Positions 48,814-56,983 of a DNA stretch of 64,000 nucleotides are shown here, one piece after another. A model generated the notes under the pieces. It made no database searches and was not told the DNA's origin. It saw nothing but the letters and a program-made list of their open reading frames with translations. A program made the translations under genes and the position numbers. Every line of letters begins with the position of its first letter. The stretch's first letter is position 1. The DNA comes from Rheinheimera salexigens (GTDB taxonomy: Bacteria > Pseudomonadota > Gammaproteobacteria > Enterobacterales > Alteromonadaceae): NCBI RefSeq assembly GCF_001752395.1, contig NZ_MKEK01000001.1:2471147-2535146 (forward strand). Direction: 5' to 3'.

Positions 48814-50115
48814 TTAAAACCAGAACCGCACACCCGCGACCGCACTCGTAGTATCAGTCGCTTCATTATTCGCTCGGGCAAAGTCAGCACTATTACCATA
48901 CTTAGCCATCCATTCAACGCCGATATAAGGCGCAAACTGACGCGAGAACTCATAGCGCAAACGCATACCTGCATTGAATGACGACACACCTTTACCGATG
49001 CCATTAATGGCATCGTCTTTACCATAAGCTGTTAATCCTACTGTGCTTTGTAATATCAAACGTTGAGTGAGTAATAGTTCATATTCGGCTTCTGCTGCTA
49101 TAGCGGTCCGGCCAGAGTTACCGAGATAGGCTGTTACATCTACCTCAAACCAATAAGGCGCTAACCCTTGGATACCCAATGCCAACCACTGCCGACTTTC
49201 ACCTTCCGCATAGGTATCAAATCGGGCTCCGAGTTGGGCATCCCAAAAAGTATAAACCGCACGGCTCCATAACAAGTCGGTTTGGCTTTCTTCCAACTTA
49301 CCATCGCTTACTTCACCTTCCAGCTTTATTGCTAATCGATCAAAGGTGGTGCCATACCAACCCTGTAATTCAAATGCTAAGCTATCCGTAGCAAACTGGT
49401 GCTCCAACTTATCTGCTTTAATTGCGTAAAAACGGTGCTCATCAGCCAATATTAACTGGCGACCGCCGCCTATGGCATAAGGCCCGTCCGCTAAGGTATA
49501 ACCGCCAGAATAAGCATGAGGATCTCGGGCATCTGCAGGCGCTTTGCCACCCTGCATTTTCATATCGCCATGATCCATTTGGCTATGATCCATCGCCATA
49601 TCGCCATGGTCCATTTGACTGTGGTCCATTGCCATATCGCCATGATTCATCTTGCTATGGTCCATTTCGCTGTGGCTCATCGCCTTATCGCCATGGTTCA
49701 TCTTGCTATGATCCATTTGACTGTGGTCCATCGCCTTATCGCCATGGTTCATCTTGCTATGATCCATCTGGCTGTGGTCCATCGCCTTATCACCATGGTT
49801 CATCTTGCTATGATCCATCTGGCTGTGGTCCATCGCCTTATCGCCATGGTTCATCTTGCTATGATCCATTTCGCTGTGGTCCATCGCCTTATCGCCATGG
49901 TTCATCTTGCTATGATCCATCTGGCTGTGGTCCATTACCTTATCGCCATGGTTCATCTTGCTATGATCCATCTGGCTGTGGTCCATTGCCTTATCGCCAT
50001 GGTTCATCTTGCTATGGTCCATCTGGCTGTCTGCCATCACCCCAGCACTTACCAGCAATAAACTAGCTGTTAACGCAATCACCGGCGTGGTACTTACTAA
50101 TTTTGTTATTTTCAT
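48814..50115 (-). CDS. copB: Outer-membrane copper resistance protein CopB with long Met/His repeat
   Basis: 433 residues: signal peptide about 1-28, a metal-binding repeat (about 32-190) of eight 17-residue units MDHSKMNHGDKAMDHSQ and shorter variants, then the CopB/PcoB beta-barrel (DPHAYSGGYTLADGPYA, ending GVRFWF with terminal Phe). The repeat is much longer than in standard CopB and would bind many Cu(I)/Cu(II) ions through Met and His. Overlaps copA by four bases (ATGA), copC follows after 17. Confidence 0.93.
   Translation of the reverse strand: MKITKLVSTTPVIALTASLLLVSAGVMADSQMDHSKMNHGDKAMDHSQMDHSKMNHGDKVMDHSQMDHSKMNHGDKAMDHSEMDHSKMNHGDKAMDHSQMDHSKMNHGDKAMDHSQMDHSKMNHGDKAMDHSQMDHSKMNHGDKAMSHSEMDHSKMNHGDMAMDHSQMDHGDMAMDHSQMDHGDMKMQGGKAPADARDPHAYSGGYTLADGPYAIGGGRQLILADEHRFYAIKADKLEHQFATDSLAFELQGWYGTTFDRLAIKLEGEVSDGKLEESQTDLLWSRAVYTFWDAQLGARFDTYAEGESRQWLALGIQGLAPYWFEVDVTAYLGNSGRTAIAAEAEYELLLTQRLILQSTVGLTAYGKDDAINGIGKGVSSFNAGMRLRYEFSRQFAPYIGVEWMAKYGNSADFARANNEATDTTSAVAGVRFWF
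49615..50022 (-). repeat. 51-bp tandem repeat array in copB
   Basis: Eight consecutive 51-bp units encode the 17-residue MDHSKMNHGDK motif. Units are nearly identical at DNA level (variants: KA/KV/MA and SQ/SE), implying recent expansion by slippage or recombination. Open frames on the opposite strand across this stretch are by-products of the repeat. Confidence 0.93.
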
Positions 50116-51896
50116 GACACCACCACTTCTCTAAACATACCTGCATCCATATGAAATAACAGATGACAATGCCAAGCCCAGCGACCTACATCATGCGGCG
50201 TTGTTAAAAAGCTAATTCGCTGAGCGGGTTGTACTGGAATAGTGTGGCGTCTGACTTGGACTTCACCATTTTCATTTTCCAGATCACTCCACATTCCATG
50301 CAAATGCATAGGATGAGTCATCATGGTGTCATTTTGCAAAATCACTCTAACGCGTTGGTTAAGGTTCATATGCACTGGCGTACTTTGACCAAACTCTAAA
50401 CCATCAATTGACCAGCTATACCGCTCCATATTGCCGGTAAGATGCAATTCAATTTCAGCTTCAGGTTGGCGATATTCCATTACCCCTTCAAGCGAGCGAA
50501 GGTCAGATAGAGTCAGCACTTTACGGCCATTATTACGCAAACCTATACCTGGGTCGTCTAAATTTGTTCTTGGCGTATCAACGCGCATATCAACTGAAGG
50601 TCCGTATTCAGTACTAGCATGTCTTACTTGTGTGCTTGCTTTTGCAAAGGCAGTTGAAGGCCCAGCATGCTGGCTTAAGTCCATTGCGTTATTAGCCGTG
50701 TGTTGACTATGATCCATGGCTCCTTCTGCCATTGAACCGCCATGAGACATACTGCCCATCATGTCTGCCATGGCTAACCACTCCACAGGATCTAGCGCAG
50801 GAACCGGCGCATTAATATTATCGGCAACGGCTAATGTGCCACGGGCATATCCGCTACGTTCTATGCTTTGAGCAAAAATGGTATAAGCGTCAGATTGCGG
50901 TGTGACCAGAACATCATAGGTTTCACCCGGGCCAAATCGGAATTCATCAACGGTTACCGGATGCACGTTTTGACCATCTGATTGCACGACGGTCATTTTT
51001 AGTTCTGGAATACGGACATCGAAGAAGGTATTACTGGCGCCATTAATAAAGCGTAAACGAACTTTTTCGCCTTTTTTAAATAGGCCGCGCCAATTTGCCA
51101 ACGGCGTACTACCATTAAACAGATAGGTAAGCGCCGCACTCGATAAATCAGATAAATCGGTAGGGCTCATTCTCATCTGTTGCCACATTTCTCGCTTAGA
51201 TAATGCAGACGCTAAGCCCTGCTCTGACATATCACTCAAAAAGTCTTTAACAGTAGGCTGATTATAGTTATACATGTCACCTTGGACTTTTAGCTTACTA
51301 AACACCCGCATTGGATCTTCATCAGTCCAGTCTGAAAGCTGTACCACATACTCTCTATCCGCTACGATGATATCTTGCTCTCTAGGCTCGATGATCAGTG
51401 CACCGTACATGCCGGTCATTTCTTGAAAGCCACTATGGGAGTGATACCAGTAAGTACCGCTTTGTTGCAAAGTAAACTTATAAACAAAGGTTTCACCGGG
51501 CATAATGCCCTTAAAGCTTAAGCCTGGCACCCCATCCATTTGATAAGGTAAAATAATGCCATGCCAGTGAATAGAGCTTGGCACAGATAAGGTATTGGTC
51601 ACTTTAATCGTCACCTCATCGCCTTCGCGTAAACGTAGCGTTGGTGCCGGAATAGAGCCATTTATGGTAGTTGCTGTACGCACTACACCAGTAAAGTTGA
51701 CTAAAGATTCAGCAATGGTTAACTCGATAACTTTGCCACTTAATTCAGGTGCTGAACCTGTCGCCGCATTATCTTTAAAAGAACTACCGGCATGAACAAC
51801 ATGCGGGAAACTAGCTATTACGCCTCCGATGGCAAGCCCTTGGACAAATCGGCGCCGTGAGATAGAAGCTGGTAACTTGAACTTGTTATCATTCAT
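50112..51896 (-). CDS. copA: Periplasmic multicopper oxidase CopA
   Basis: 594 residues, exported by Tat (SRRRFVQGL near residue 15). Three cupredoxin domains; copper ligands in HWHGIILPYQ, YWYHSHSGFQE, HPMHLHGMW and WAWHCHLLFHMDAGM, the last including the type-1 Cys, His and Met. A Met/His-rich insertion at about 375-405 (MMGSMSHGGSM, AMDHSQH) is typical of PcoA/CopA. Oxidises Cu(I) in the periplasm. First gene of copABCD; the upstream divergent region has a cop-box palindrome. Confidence 0.95.
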   Translation of the reverse strand: MNDNKFKLPASISRRRFVQGLAIGGVIASFPHVVHAGSSFKDNAATGSAPELSGKVIELTIAESLVNFTGVVRTATTINGSIPAPTLRLREGDEVTIKVTNTLSVPSSIHWHGIILPYQMDGVPGLSFKGIMPGETFVYKFTLQQSGTYWYHSHSGFQEMTGMYGALIIEPREQDIIVADREYVVQLSDWTDEDPMRVFSKLKVQGDMYNYNQPTVKDFLSDMSEQGLASALSKREMWQQMRMSPTDLSDLSSAALTYLFNGSTPLANWRGLFKKGEKVRLRFINGASNTFFDVRIPELKMTVVQSDGQNVHPVTVDEFRFGPGETYDVLVTPQSDAYTIFAQSIERSGYARGTLAVADNINAPVPALDPVEWLAMADMMGSMSHGGSMAEGAMDHSQHTANNAMDLSQHAGPSTAFAKASTQVRHASTEYGPSVDMRVDTPRTNLDDPGIGLRNNGRKVLTLSDLRSLEGVMEYRQPEAEIELHLTGNMERYSWSIDGLEFGQSTPVHMNLNQRVRVILQNDTMMTHPMHLHGMWSDLENENGEVQVRRHTIPVQPAQRISFLTTPHDVGRWAWHCHLLFHMDAGMFREVVVS

Positions 51897-51968
51897 TTAT
51901 ATAACCCCTGAACTTATTTATTTCATCTAGCTTAGCTATTTATAACTGTCAGCAACATGACTCTGACA

Positions 51969-51982
51969 TGACAAAGTTGTAA
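51969..51982. promoter_or_regulatory. cop-box, probable CopR binding site
   Basis: TGACAAAGTTGTAA is a near palindrome close to the known CusR/CopR box TGACAANNTTGTCA. It lies between divergent copA (starts 51896) and copR (starts 52052), where a shared activator site is expected. Confidence 0.7.
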
Positions 51983-52051
51983 TCTTGTTGTCATCTAGCT
52001 GACAGCCTGTTTATTGCAAGCTATCAGTTCCCCCTATTTACAGGAAAGGTT

Positions 52052-52741
52052 ATGCGATTACTGATTGTTGAAGACGAAATCAAAACGGGTGATTATTTAA
52101 AACAAGGCCTCACTGAAGCGGGTTTTCAAGTTTCTCTAGTCAGAAACGGCTTAGACGGCCATCACCTTGCAATGACCGAAGTATTTGATCTGATTGTGCT
52201 GGATGTGATGTTGCCTGATGTTAATGGCTGGCGGATAGTACAATCTATTCGCGAAAGCAATAACCTTACGCCAGTATTGTTTTTATCCGCCCGTGATAGC
52301 GTTGATGACAGAGTTAAAGGCTTAGAATTAGGCGCGGATGATTACTTAATTAAACCCTTTGCTTTCTCAGAAGTGTTGGCGCGGGTACGCAGCCTAATAC
52401 GCCGCGGCCAAACCATAACCACCCCAGATTTACTTCAGGTGGCCGATTTACAATTAGACGTCCCCAAAAGAAGAGTCATGCGTAGCGGAGTCAAAATTGC
52501 CTTGAGTAATAAAGAGTTTTCTTTATTAGAGTTATTAATGCGCCGCAGCGGTGAAGTCTTACCCCGATCTTTAATCGCCTCACAGGTTTGGGATATGAAT
52601 TTTGATAGTGACACCAATGTTATTGATGTCGCGATAAGAAGGTTACGGGCTAAAGTAGACGATGATTTTATGCCAAAATTAATCCACACCGTGCGCGGCA
52701 TGGGCTATAAACTTGAAAACGAGCAAGCGGATGAAGCATAA
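52052..52741 (+). CDS. copR: Copper-responsive response regulator CopR
   Basis: 229-residue OmpR/PhoB-type regulator. Receiver domain with acidic pocket VEDE, phospho-acceptor Asp in [10 protein letters not shown] (about residue 51) and Lys in DYLIKPFAF; then a winged-helix DNA-binding domain with [12 protein letters not shown] and [16 protein letters not shown] precedes ATG 52052. It overlaps the sensor kinase gene by 11 bases and is divergent from copABCD, its likely target. Confidence 0.93.
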   Translation: MRLLIVEDEIKTGDYLKQGLTEAGFQVSLVRNGLDGHHLAMTEVFDLIVLDVMLPDVNGWRIVQSIRESNNLTPVLFLSARDSVDDRVKGLELGADDYLIKPFAFSEVLARVRSLIRRGQTITTPDLLQVADLQLDVPKRRVMRSGVKIALSNKEFSLLELLMRRSGEVLPRSLIASQVWDMNFDSDTNVIDVAIRRLRAKVDDDFMPKLIHTVRGMGYKLENEQADEA

Positions 52742-54125
52742 CACTAAACGGCCACTGTCCTTGACCCTGAGAGTGGTACTGTCTGTCGTTGTCACTATTG
52801 CGGTTTGTTTACTGGTTGTTAGGCAACTGCTTATCAGTTCTATAGAGCACCATTTTATTGAGCAAGATGCCGATGAACTTGGCGTTATTGTTCACTCTGT
52901 TCAGCAAGTGTTCCTTAAAGAACCTACAGTTCCGAAAACTTTAGCTCAATCATTATCGCAAGCTGTTGCCGGACATCATGGCGTGTATTACCAAATAAAC
53001 AATTCTCAGCAGCAAATTATTTATAACAATGCTAATTTTGATTTAAGCCAACTTACAGATATTGATGAATCCATAGATACATTTAAAATTGAAAATATCC
53101 AACACTGGCAATACCAAGATAAAGCCTATCGGGGGATTACTCTGAACATCGCCACTGCAAACGATAACTACCGGTTAATTGCAGCAATTGATATGGATTT
53201 TCACATCCACTTTTTGCAGCAACTCGGTCAAAGTCTTTGGGTGATTCTACTCGGTTCCTGCCTCCTTACTTTATTAGCAGCTTGGATTGCGGTGCATCAA
53301 GGTTTAGCGCCACTTAGAGGACTAAGTGACAATATGCGCGACATTCAAACCAGCAAACTCGACATTAGATTAAACGCCAACGAAGTACCTTCTGAGTTAA
53401 CGCATATGGTGCAGTCATTCAACCACATGCTAAACCGCTTAGAGGATGGCTTTATTAAGTTATCGCACTTTAGTGCCGACATTGCTCACGAAATTCGCAC
53501 CCCTTTAACCAATATTATTACCCAAACCCAAGTCAGTTTATCTCGGCAACGAACGGCTGAGGAATACCAAAACGTGTTATTTTCGAATTTGGAAGAGCAA
53601 GAGCGGCTTAGCAAGATGGTTAGCGATATGCTGTGGTTGGCTAAAAGTAAAAATGGTTTAATCACACCAAATAAACAGCCTTTAAATATTGCCGATGAAG
53701 TCGCGGCCATATTCGAGTTTTTTGAAGCGTTAGCAGACGAGGCCGGAGTCAAACTCGCGTTTACCGGTCAGCCTAGCGTCATCAATGCCGATCGCACCTT
53801 ACTAAGGCATGCTTTAACTAATTTGCTATCAAATGCGATACGACACACAGCTTCTGGCAACAGCATTACGGTCAACAGCTATCAGCAAGTTGCTAACACG
53901 CTTTGTATCAGTGTCGAAAACCCTGGCCCAGCAATATCCGCCGAGCATTTACCTTATTTGTTTGAACGTTTTTATCGCGCCGATCAATCCAGACAACGCC
54001 ATAGTGATGGTGCGGGTTTAGGGCTGGCAATTACTAAAGCGATTATCGAAGCACATGACGGTGATATCACCGTCACCTCAGAGCAAAATCTCACACGTTT
54101 TGTCATTACACTACGCATGACTTAA
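52731..54125 (+). CDS. copS: Copper sensor histidine kinase CopS
   Basis: About 464 residues. Two membrane helices (about 10-30 and 160-180) bracket a periplasmic sensing domain; a HAMP segment follows (about 180-235). Phospho-acceptor His in [16 protein letters not shown] box [11 protein letters not shown] boxes ENPGPAIS and GAGLGLAI. CusS-type architecture. ATG 52731 is preferred to the upstream TTG. It phosphorylates CopR when periplasmic copper rises. Confidence 0.92.
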   Translation: MKHNTKRPLSLTLRVVLSVVVTIAVCLLVVRQLLISSIEHHFIEQDADELGVIVHSVQQVFLKEPTVPKTLAQSLSQAVAGHHGVYYQINNSQQQIIYNNANFDLSQLTDIDESIDTFKIENIQHWQYQDKAYRGITLNIATANDNYRLIAAIDMDFHIHFLQQLGQSLWVILLGSCLLTLLAAWIAVHQGLAPLRGLSDNMRDIQTSKLDIRLNANEVPSELTHMVQSFNHMLNRLEDGFIKLSHFSADIAHEIRTPLTNIITQTQVSLSRQRTAEEYQNVLFSNLEEQERLSKMVSDMLWLAKSKNGLITPNKQPLNIADEVAAIFEFFEALADEAGVKLAFTGQPSVINADRTLLRHALTNLLSNAIRHTASGNSITVNSYQQVANTLCISVENPGPAISAEHLPYLFERFYRADQSRQRHSDGAGLGLAITKAIIEAHDGDITVTSEQNLTRFVITLRMT

Positions 54126-54155
54126 CTATATAAACCCCTGATAAACCCCTGAAAA

Positions 54156-54185
54156 AACCCTGCGCAATGTTAATTGCGCAGGGTT
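54156..54185. terminator. Bidirectional terminator between copS and reductase gene
   Basis: Perfect 13-bp stem AACCCTGCGCAAT (54156-54168) with ATTGCGCAGGGTT (54173-54185), four-base loop, between two converging genes. Confidence 0.88.
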
Positions 54186-54192
54186 AGTTTAT

Positions 54193-56067
54193 TTAGCTAA
54201 AGACATCAAAAGCAATATCAGATTCAGGCACCCCTTTATCTCTAAGTAACCTTATGGTGTCATCCATCAACCCTTTGGGCCCGCATAAGTAGAACTCAGG
54301 ATCACCTTGCGCAACGATATTTTGCCAATTTAATGCCAGCACATGTTGGGCATAGCCGGTCGCACCTAACCAATCTTTGTCTGGTCGTGACAACACTGGG
54401 TAATAGTAAAAATGTGGGTATTGTTTAGCGAGTTCATAAAAGTAATCAACATAAACAATATCATTTTCATTTCGTGCGCCATAAAAGAAATGGATCTCTC
54501 TGGCTGGCTTGGCATTAGTTTTATCAATTGAATTACGGTTTTGTATAAACAACTGCTCTTCAACCAAAGCTTTTAAAGGTGCCATGCCGGAACCTGCTCC
54601 CACTAATACGATGTTTTTTTGACTATTCTCATTGGCATAGAACTCTTCAAACGGGCCTAGTGCTTCTACCGTGTCACCCACTTTTAAATTACCTAAGAAA
54701 TTTGAACCAATGCCGGGTAATACATCTGGCTCACCAGCACTTTGCAGCTTAATGACAAACATCAACTCATTAGTGTTTTCATCAATACTGGCTAACGAAT
54801 AACTCCGACTACAAGCACGGTGTTGATAATCTAAAGGCGAGATATGCTGCCAATAAGGTTTTAATTCACTGGGTAAATCGGCAGGTATTGAATGACACTC
54901 TGAATCAGGGATAAAGAATCGCATAAAAGCGCCCGCTTTATATTGTACTGGCACCTTAGAATGGGCTTTAAACCGTAACTCTTTAATATAAGGACTCAGG
55001 TAAACACTACTAACCAACTCAAGTTTATATTTTTTAGCATCAGTAATATCCATCAATGTCATATGCTCAACATCATCACTAAAATGCTGACACGCTAGGC
55101 GGTAACCTTGCTCTAGCTCTTGGTTGCTAAAGTGCAGTAAATCGGCTGCAGTCTTTTTTATATTTTGATTAATCATAATGCGACAACGTCCACAGGTGCC
55201 CCCGCCGCCGCAAGTTGATGGTAAAATGATGTTGTGATCAACTAGACCATCCAACAAGTTTTTATGATTAGAAAACGCCAGTTGGCCCATACTTTTTTGA
55301 TTGCTATCAAACAATTTGACCGTATTTTTACGTGCAAACAGTTTAATTTTGTACTGACCACGTTTTGCTAAGTCAATTGTCCACACCAGCCCTGTACCAC
55401 TAAGAAACAAGGTAAAAAAAGCAAAAAACATCATAAATTCATTATTAAAACTGCCTTCATTGGCATAATCCATAAAGTGTAGTTTTAGAAAAAAATCAGC
55501 TAAGCGCTTATCATCATCACTATGGCCTGCAATACGGCCAGAATCAGCTTCAACATAGACACTAGTGTTAATATCATCAGAGTAGTTTACTTGCCACACG
55601 GCATTTTTTTGTTTCAGTAAATCTGCAATAGGTGGCTGCATTAAGGTCGTCGATACTATCTGTCCTGGTCCTGTATACGACTGAGCCGCCAACGCCTCTG
55701 CAAAACTATTATCAATGATGACTGGCTCACCGGTAATTGCATCAACCATTGAATGTTTGTTAACAAAATTATCATATAAACCGCGTTGATGGTTCAGCAG
55801 ATAATAAGGCTTACCTACTAACTCAATTAGCGCAAGGCTATTACTTGCAAGCTGCTGTTGTAGCACCATTTTTGGTTCTTTTAATTCCAGCCCTTTTAAT
55901 TTAAGCTCTTGCCAATCCACAGGAGTAACTTTGTTAGATTTATAGGTATTACCTGCGGCTTTGGTATGGTCCATAAAATTAAAGTACATGCCACTTCCCA
56001 GCCAAATCATTAACTGAATACCGACAATAACTGAGCTCCACTTATGGATTTTTCTTACCATATTCAT
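54193..56067 (-). CDS. PepSY-ferredoxin-NqrF-like membrane reductase
   Basis: 624 residues. The N-terminal 250 residues form a PepSY-TM module with helices near residues 12-30 and 215-235. Next a plant-type 2Fe-2S ferredoxin domain (TCGGGGTCGRC with the fourth Cys in LACQHF), then an FAD/NAD(P)H module like NqrF: RSYSLAS for flavin, GAGSGMAPL for nucleotide, YLCGPKG and a DVFS C-terminus. It should pass electrons from NAD(P)H to a periplasm-facing acceptor, for example a ferric or cupric chelate. It overlaps the preceding PepSY gene by four bases. Confidence 0.8.
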   Translation of the reverse strand: MNMVRKIHKWSSVIVGIQLMIWLGSGMYFNFMDHTKAAGNTYKSNKVTPVDWQELKLKGLELKEPKMVLQQQLASNSLALIELVGKPYYLLNHQRGLYDNFVNKHSMVDAITGEPVIIDNSFAEALAAQSYTGPGQIVSTTLMQPPIADLLKQKNAVWQVNYSDDINTSVYVEADSGRIAGHSDDDKRLADFFLKLHFMDYANEGSFNNEFMMFFAFFTLFLSGTGLVWTIDLAKRGQYKIKLFARKNTVKLFDSNQKSMGQLAFSNHKNLLDGLVDHNIILPSTCGGGGTCGRCRIMINQNIKKTAADLLHFSNQELEQGYRLACQHFSDDVEHMTLMDITDAKKYKLELVSSVYLSPYIKELRFKAHSKVPVQYKAGAFMRFFIPDSECHSIPADLPSELKPYWQHISPLDYQHRACSRSYSLASIDENTNELMFVIKLQSAGEPDVLPGIGSNFLGNLKVGDTVEALGPFEEFYANENSQKNIVLVGAGSGMAPLKALVEEQLFIQNRNSIDKTNAKPAREIHFFYGARNENDIVYVDYFYELAKQYPHFYYYPVLSRPDKDWLGATGYAQHVLALNWQNIVAQGDPEFYLCGPKGLMDDTIRLLRDKGVPESDIAFDVFS

Positions 56068-56819
56068 TGTGCAACTCCTTGGTCATTTTGCGACGCTGCT
56101 GCTGGTTTAATTAAAGCGTCATCTGTTTTACGAAACACGCGGAAATACACTAGCAACAAACCAAATATTGCTGACAAAATACCTAATAACGTAAACCAGA
56201 ATAATAATGTGTTATCTATCTCGCTATTTTCATAATCCATAACATGAAACCGGAACATCCAATCAAATAAGCGCCAAAAACTGTGGCGTTTACCCACTAA
56301 TCTGCCGTTTTCAGCCGAAACATAAATTGCCGGAGAACCAAAATCATTGAAGTTCACTCGCCAAGCAGGCATTACCGCAGGGTTAAGTTCAAATGGCGCA
56401 TTTTCGCTGATAAGCTCAGTACTTTTTATCGCCCCGCTGCCACTGTAATAATAAGTAGCGGCTTTTTCGGCTTGTGCCTGATTAAGTGGCGCTAATTCCG
56501 CACCACTTTGCGCATCTACCACTCGCTTTTTGTTATCCAGCGTAAAGCGATACACCACCTTATCTAAATAACGTTCAATACTAACTTGTTTCGCTTGTGG
56601 GTAACTTTGCATTAAGCTTTGTAAAGGATAATCTATTAAGGTTGGGTCTATTTTATCTTGTGCGTTATTAACTAAGGTATCGCCATGAATGTAATCAATA
56701 TTTAAATAAACCATGTAAGCACCACTTCCCGACCATATAACAAACTGAATACCTATAAAGGCCATTAACCATTTATGGTATTTTCTACTGGTTTTAAGTA
56801 GTCGCATTGAGTCATTCAT
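56064..56819 (-). CDS. PepSY-TM domain protein
   Basis: About 251 residues: one helix near the N-terminus (WLMAFIGIQFVIWSGSGAYM), a PepSY-type periplasmic region and a C-terminal helix (LLFWFTLLGILSAIFGLLLVYF). It resembles the N-terminal module of the next protein, suggesting they arose by duplication and form a heterodimer. ATG 56819 is chosen, with GGGG six bases upstream; ATG 56831 is possible. Probably supports reductive release of metal taken up through the neighbouring TonB receptor. Confidence 0.78.
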   Translation of the reverse strand: MNDSMRLLKTSRKYHKWLMAFIGIQFVIWSGSGAYMVYLNIDYIHGDTLVNNAQDKIDPTLIDYPLQSLMQSYPQAKQVSIERYLDKVVYRFTLDNKKRVVDAQSGAELAPLNQAQAEKAATYYYSGSGAIKSTELISENAPFELNPAVMPAWRVNFNDFGSPAIYVSAENGRLVGKRHSFWRLFDWMFRFHVMDYENSEIDNTLLFWFTLLGILSAIFGLLLVYFRVFRKTDDALIKPAAASQNDQGVAQ

Positions 56820-56931
56820 GTGTAACCCCATTTACTGCATGCTTATTCTGCAAAGTGCACAAACTATTGTTGATAATAATGTGTTTGAGCCAAGCAAAAA
56901 TATTTTAATTTCAAAAATAAAACATTATTAA

Positions 56932-56958
56932 AGGCCTTTGTCATAACGACAAAGGCCT
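56932..56958 (-). terminator. Hairpin terminator after TonB receptor gene
   Basis: Perfect 11-bp stem AGGCCTTTGTC (56932-56942) with GACAAAGGCCT (56948-56958). It lies 26 bases past the receptor stop on the minus strand, so the PepSY genes may be transcribed by read-through or from their own promoter. Confidence 0.7.
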
Positions 56959-56983
56959 CTGTGTTTATCGTGTTAATACTGAA

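Noticed and set aside
49615..50022. CRISPR array
   Set aside because: The periodic units are contiguous coding repeats without spacers. The 9-bp array at 24761 is likewise a coding microsatellite.
49422..50066. Long plus-strand open frames with RHGSSCYDP-type repeats
   Set aside because: They are antisense shadows of the 51-bp repeat in copB; no ribosome site and composition is dictated by the repeat.
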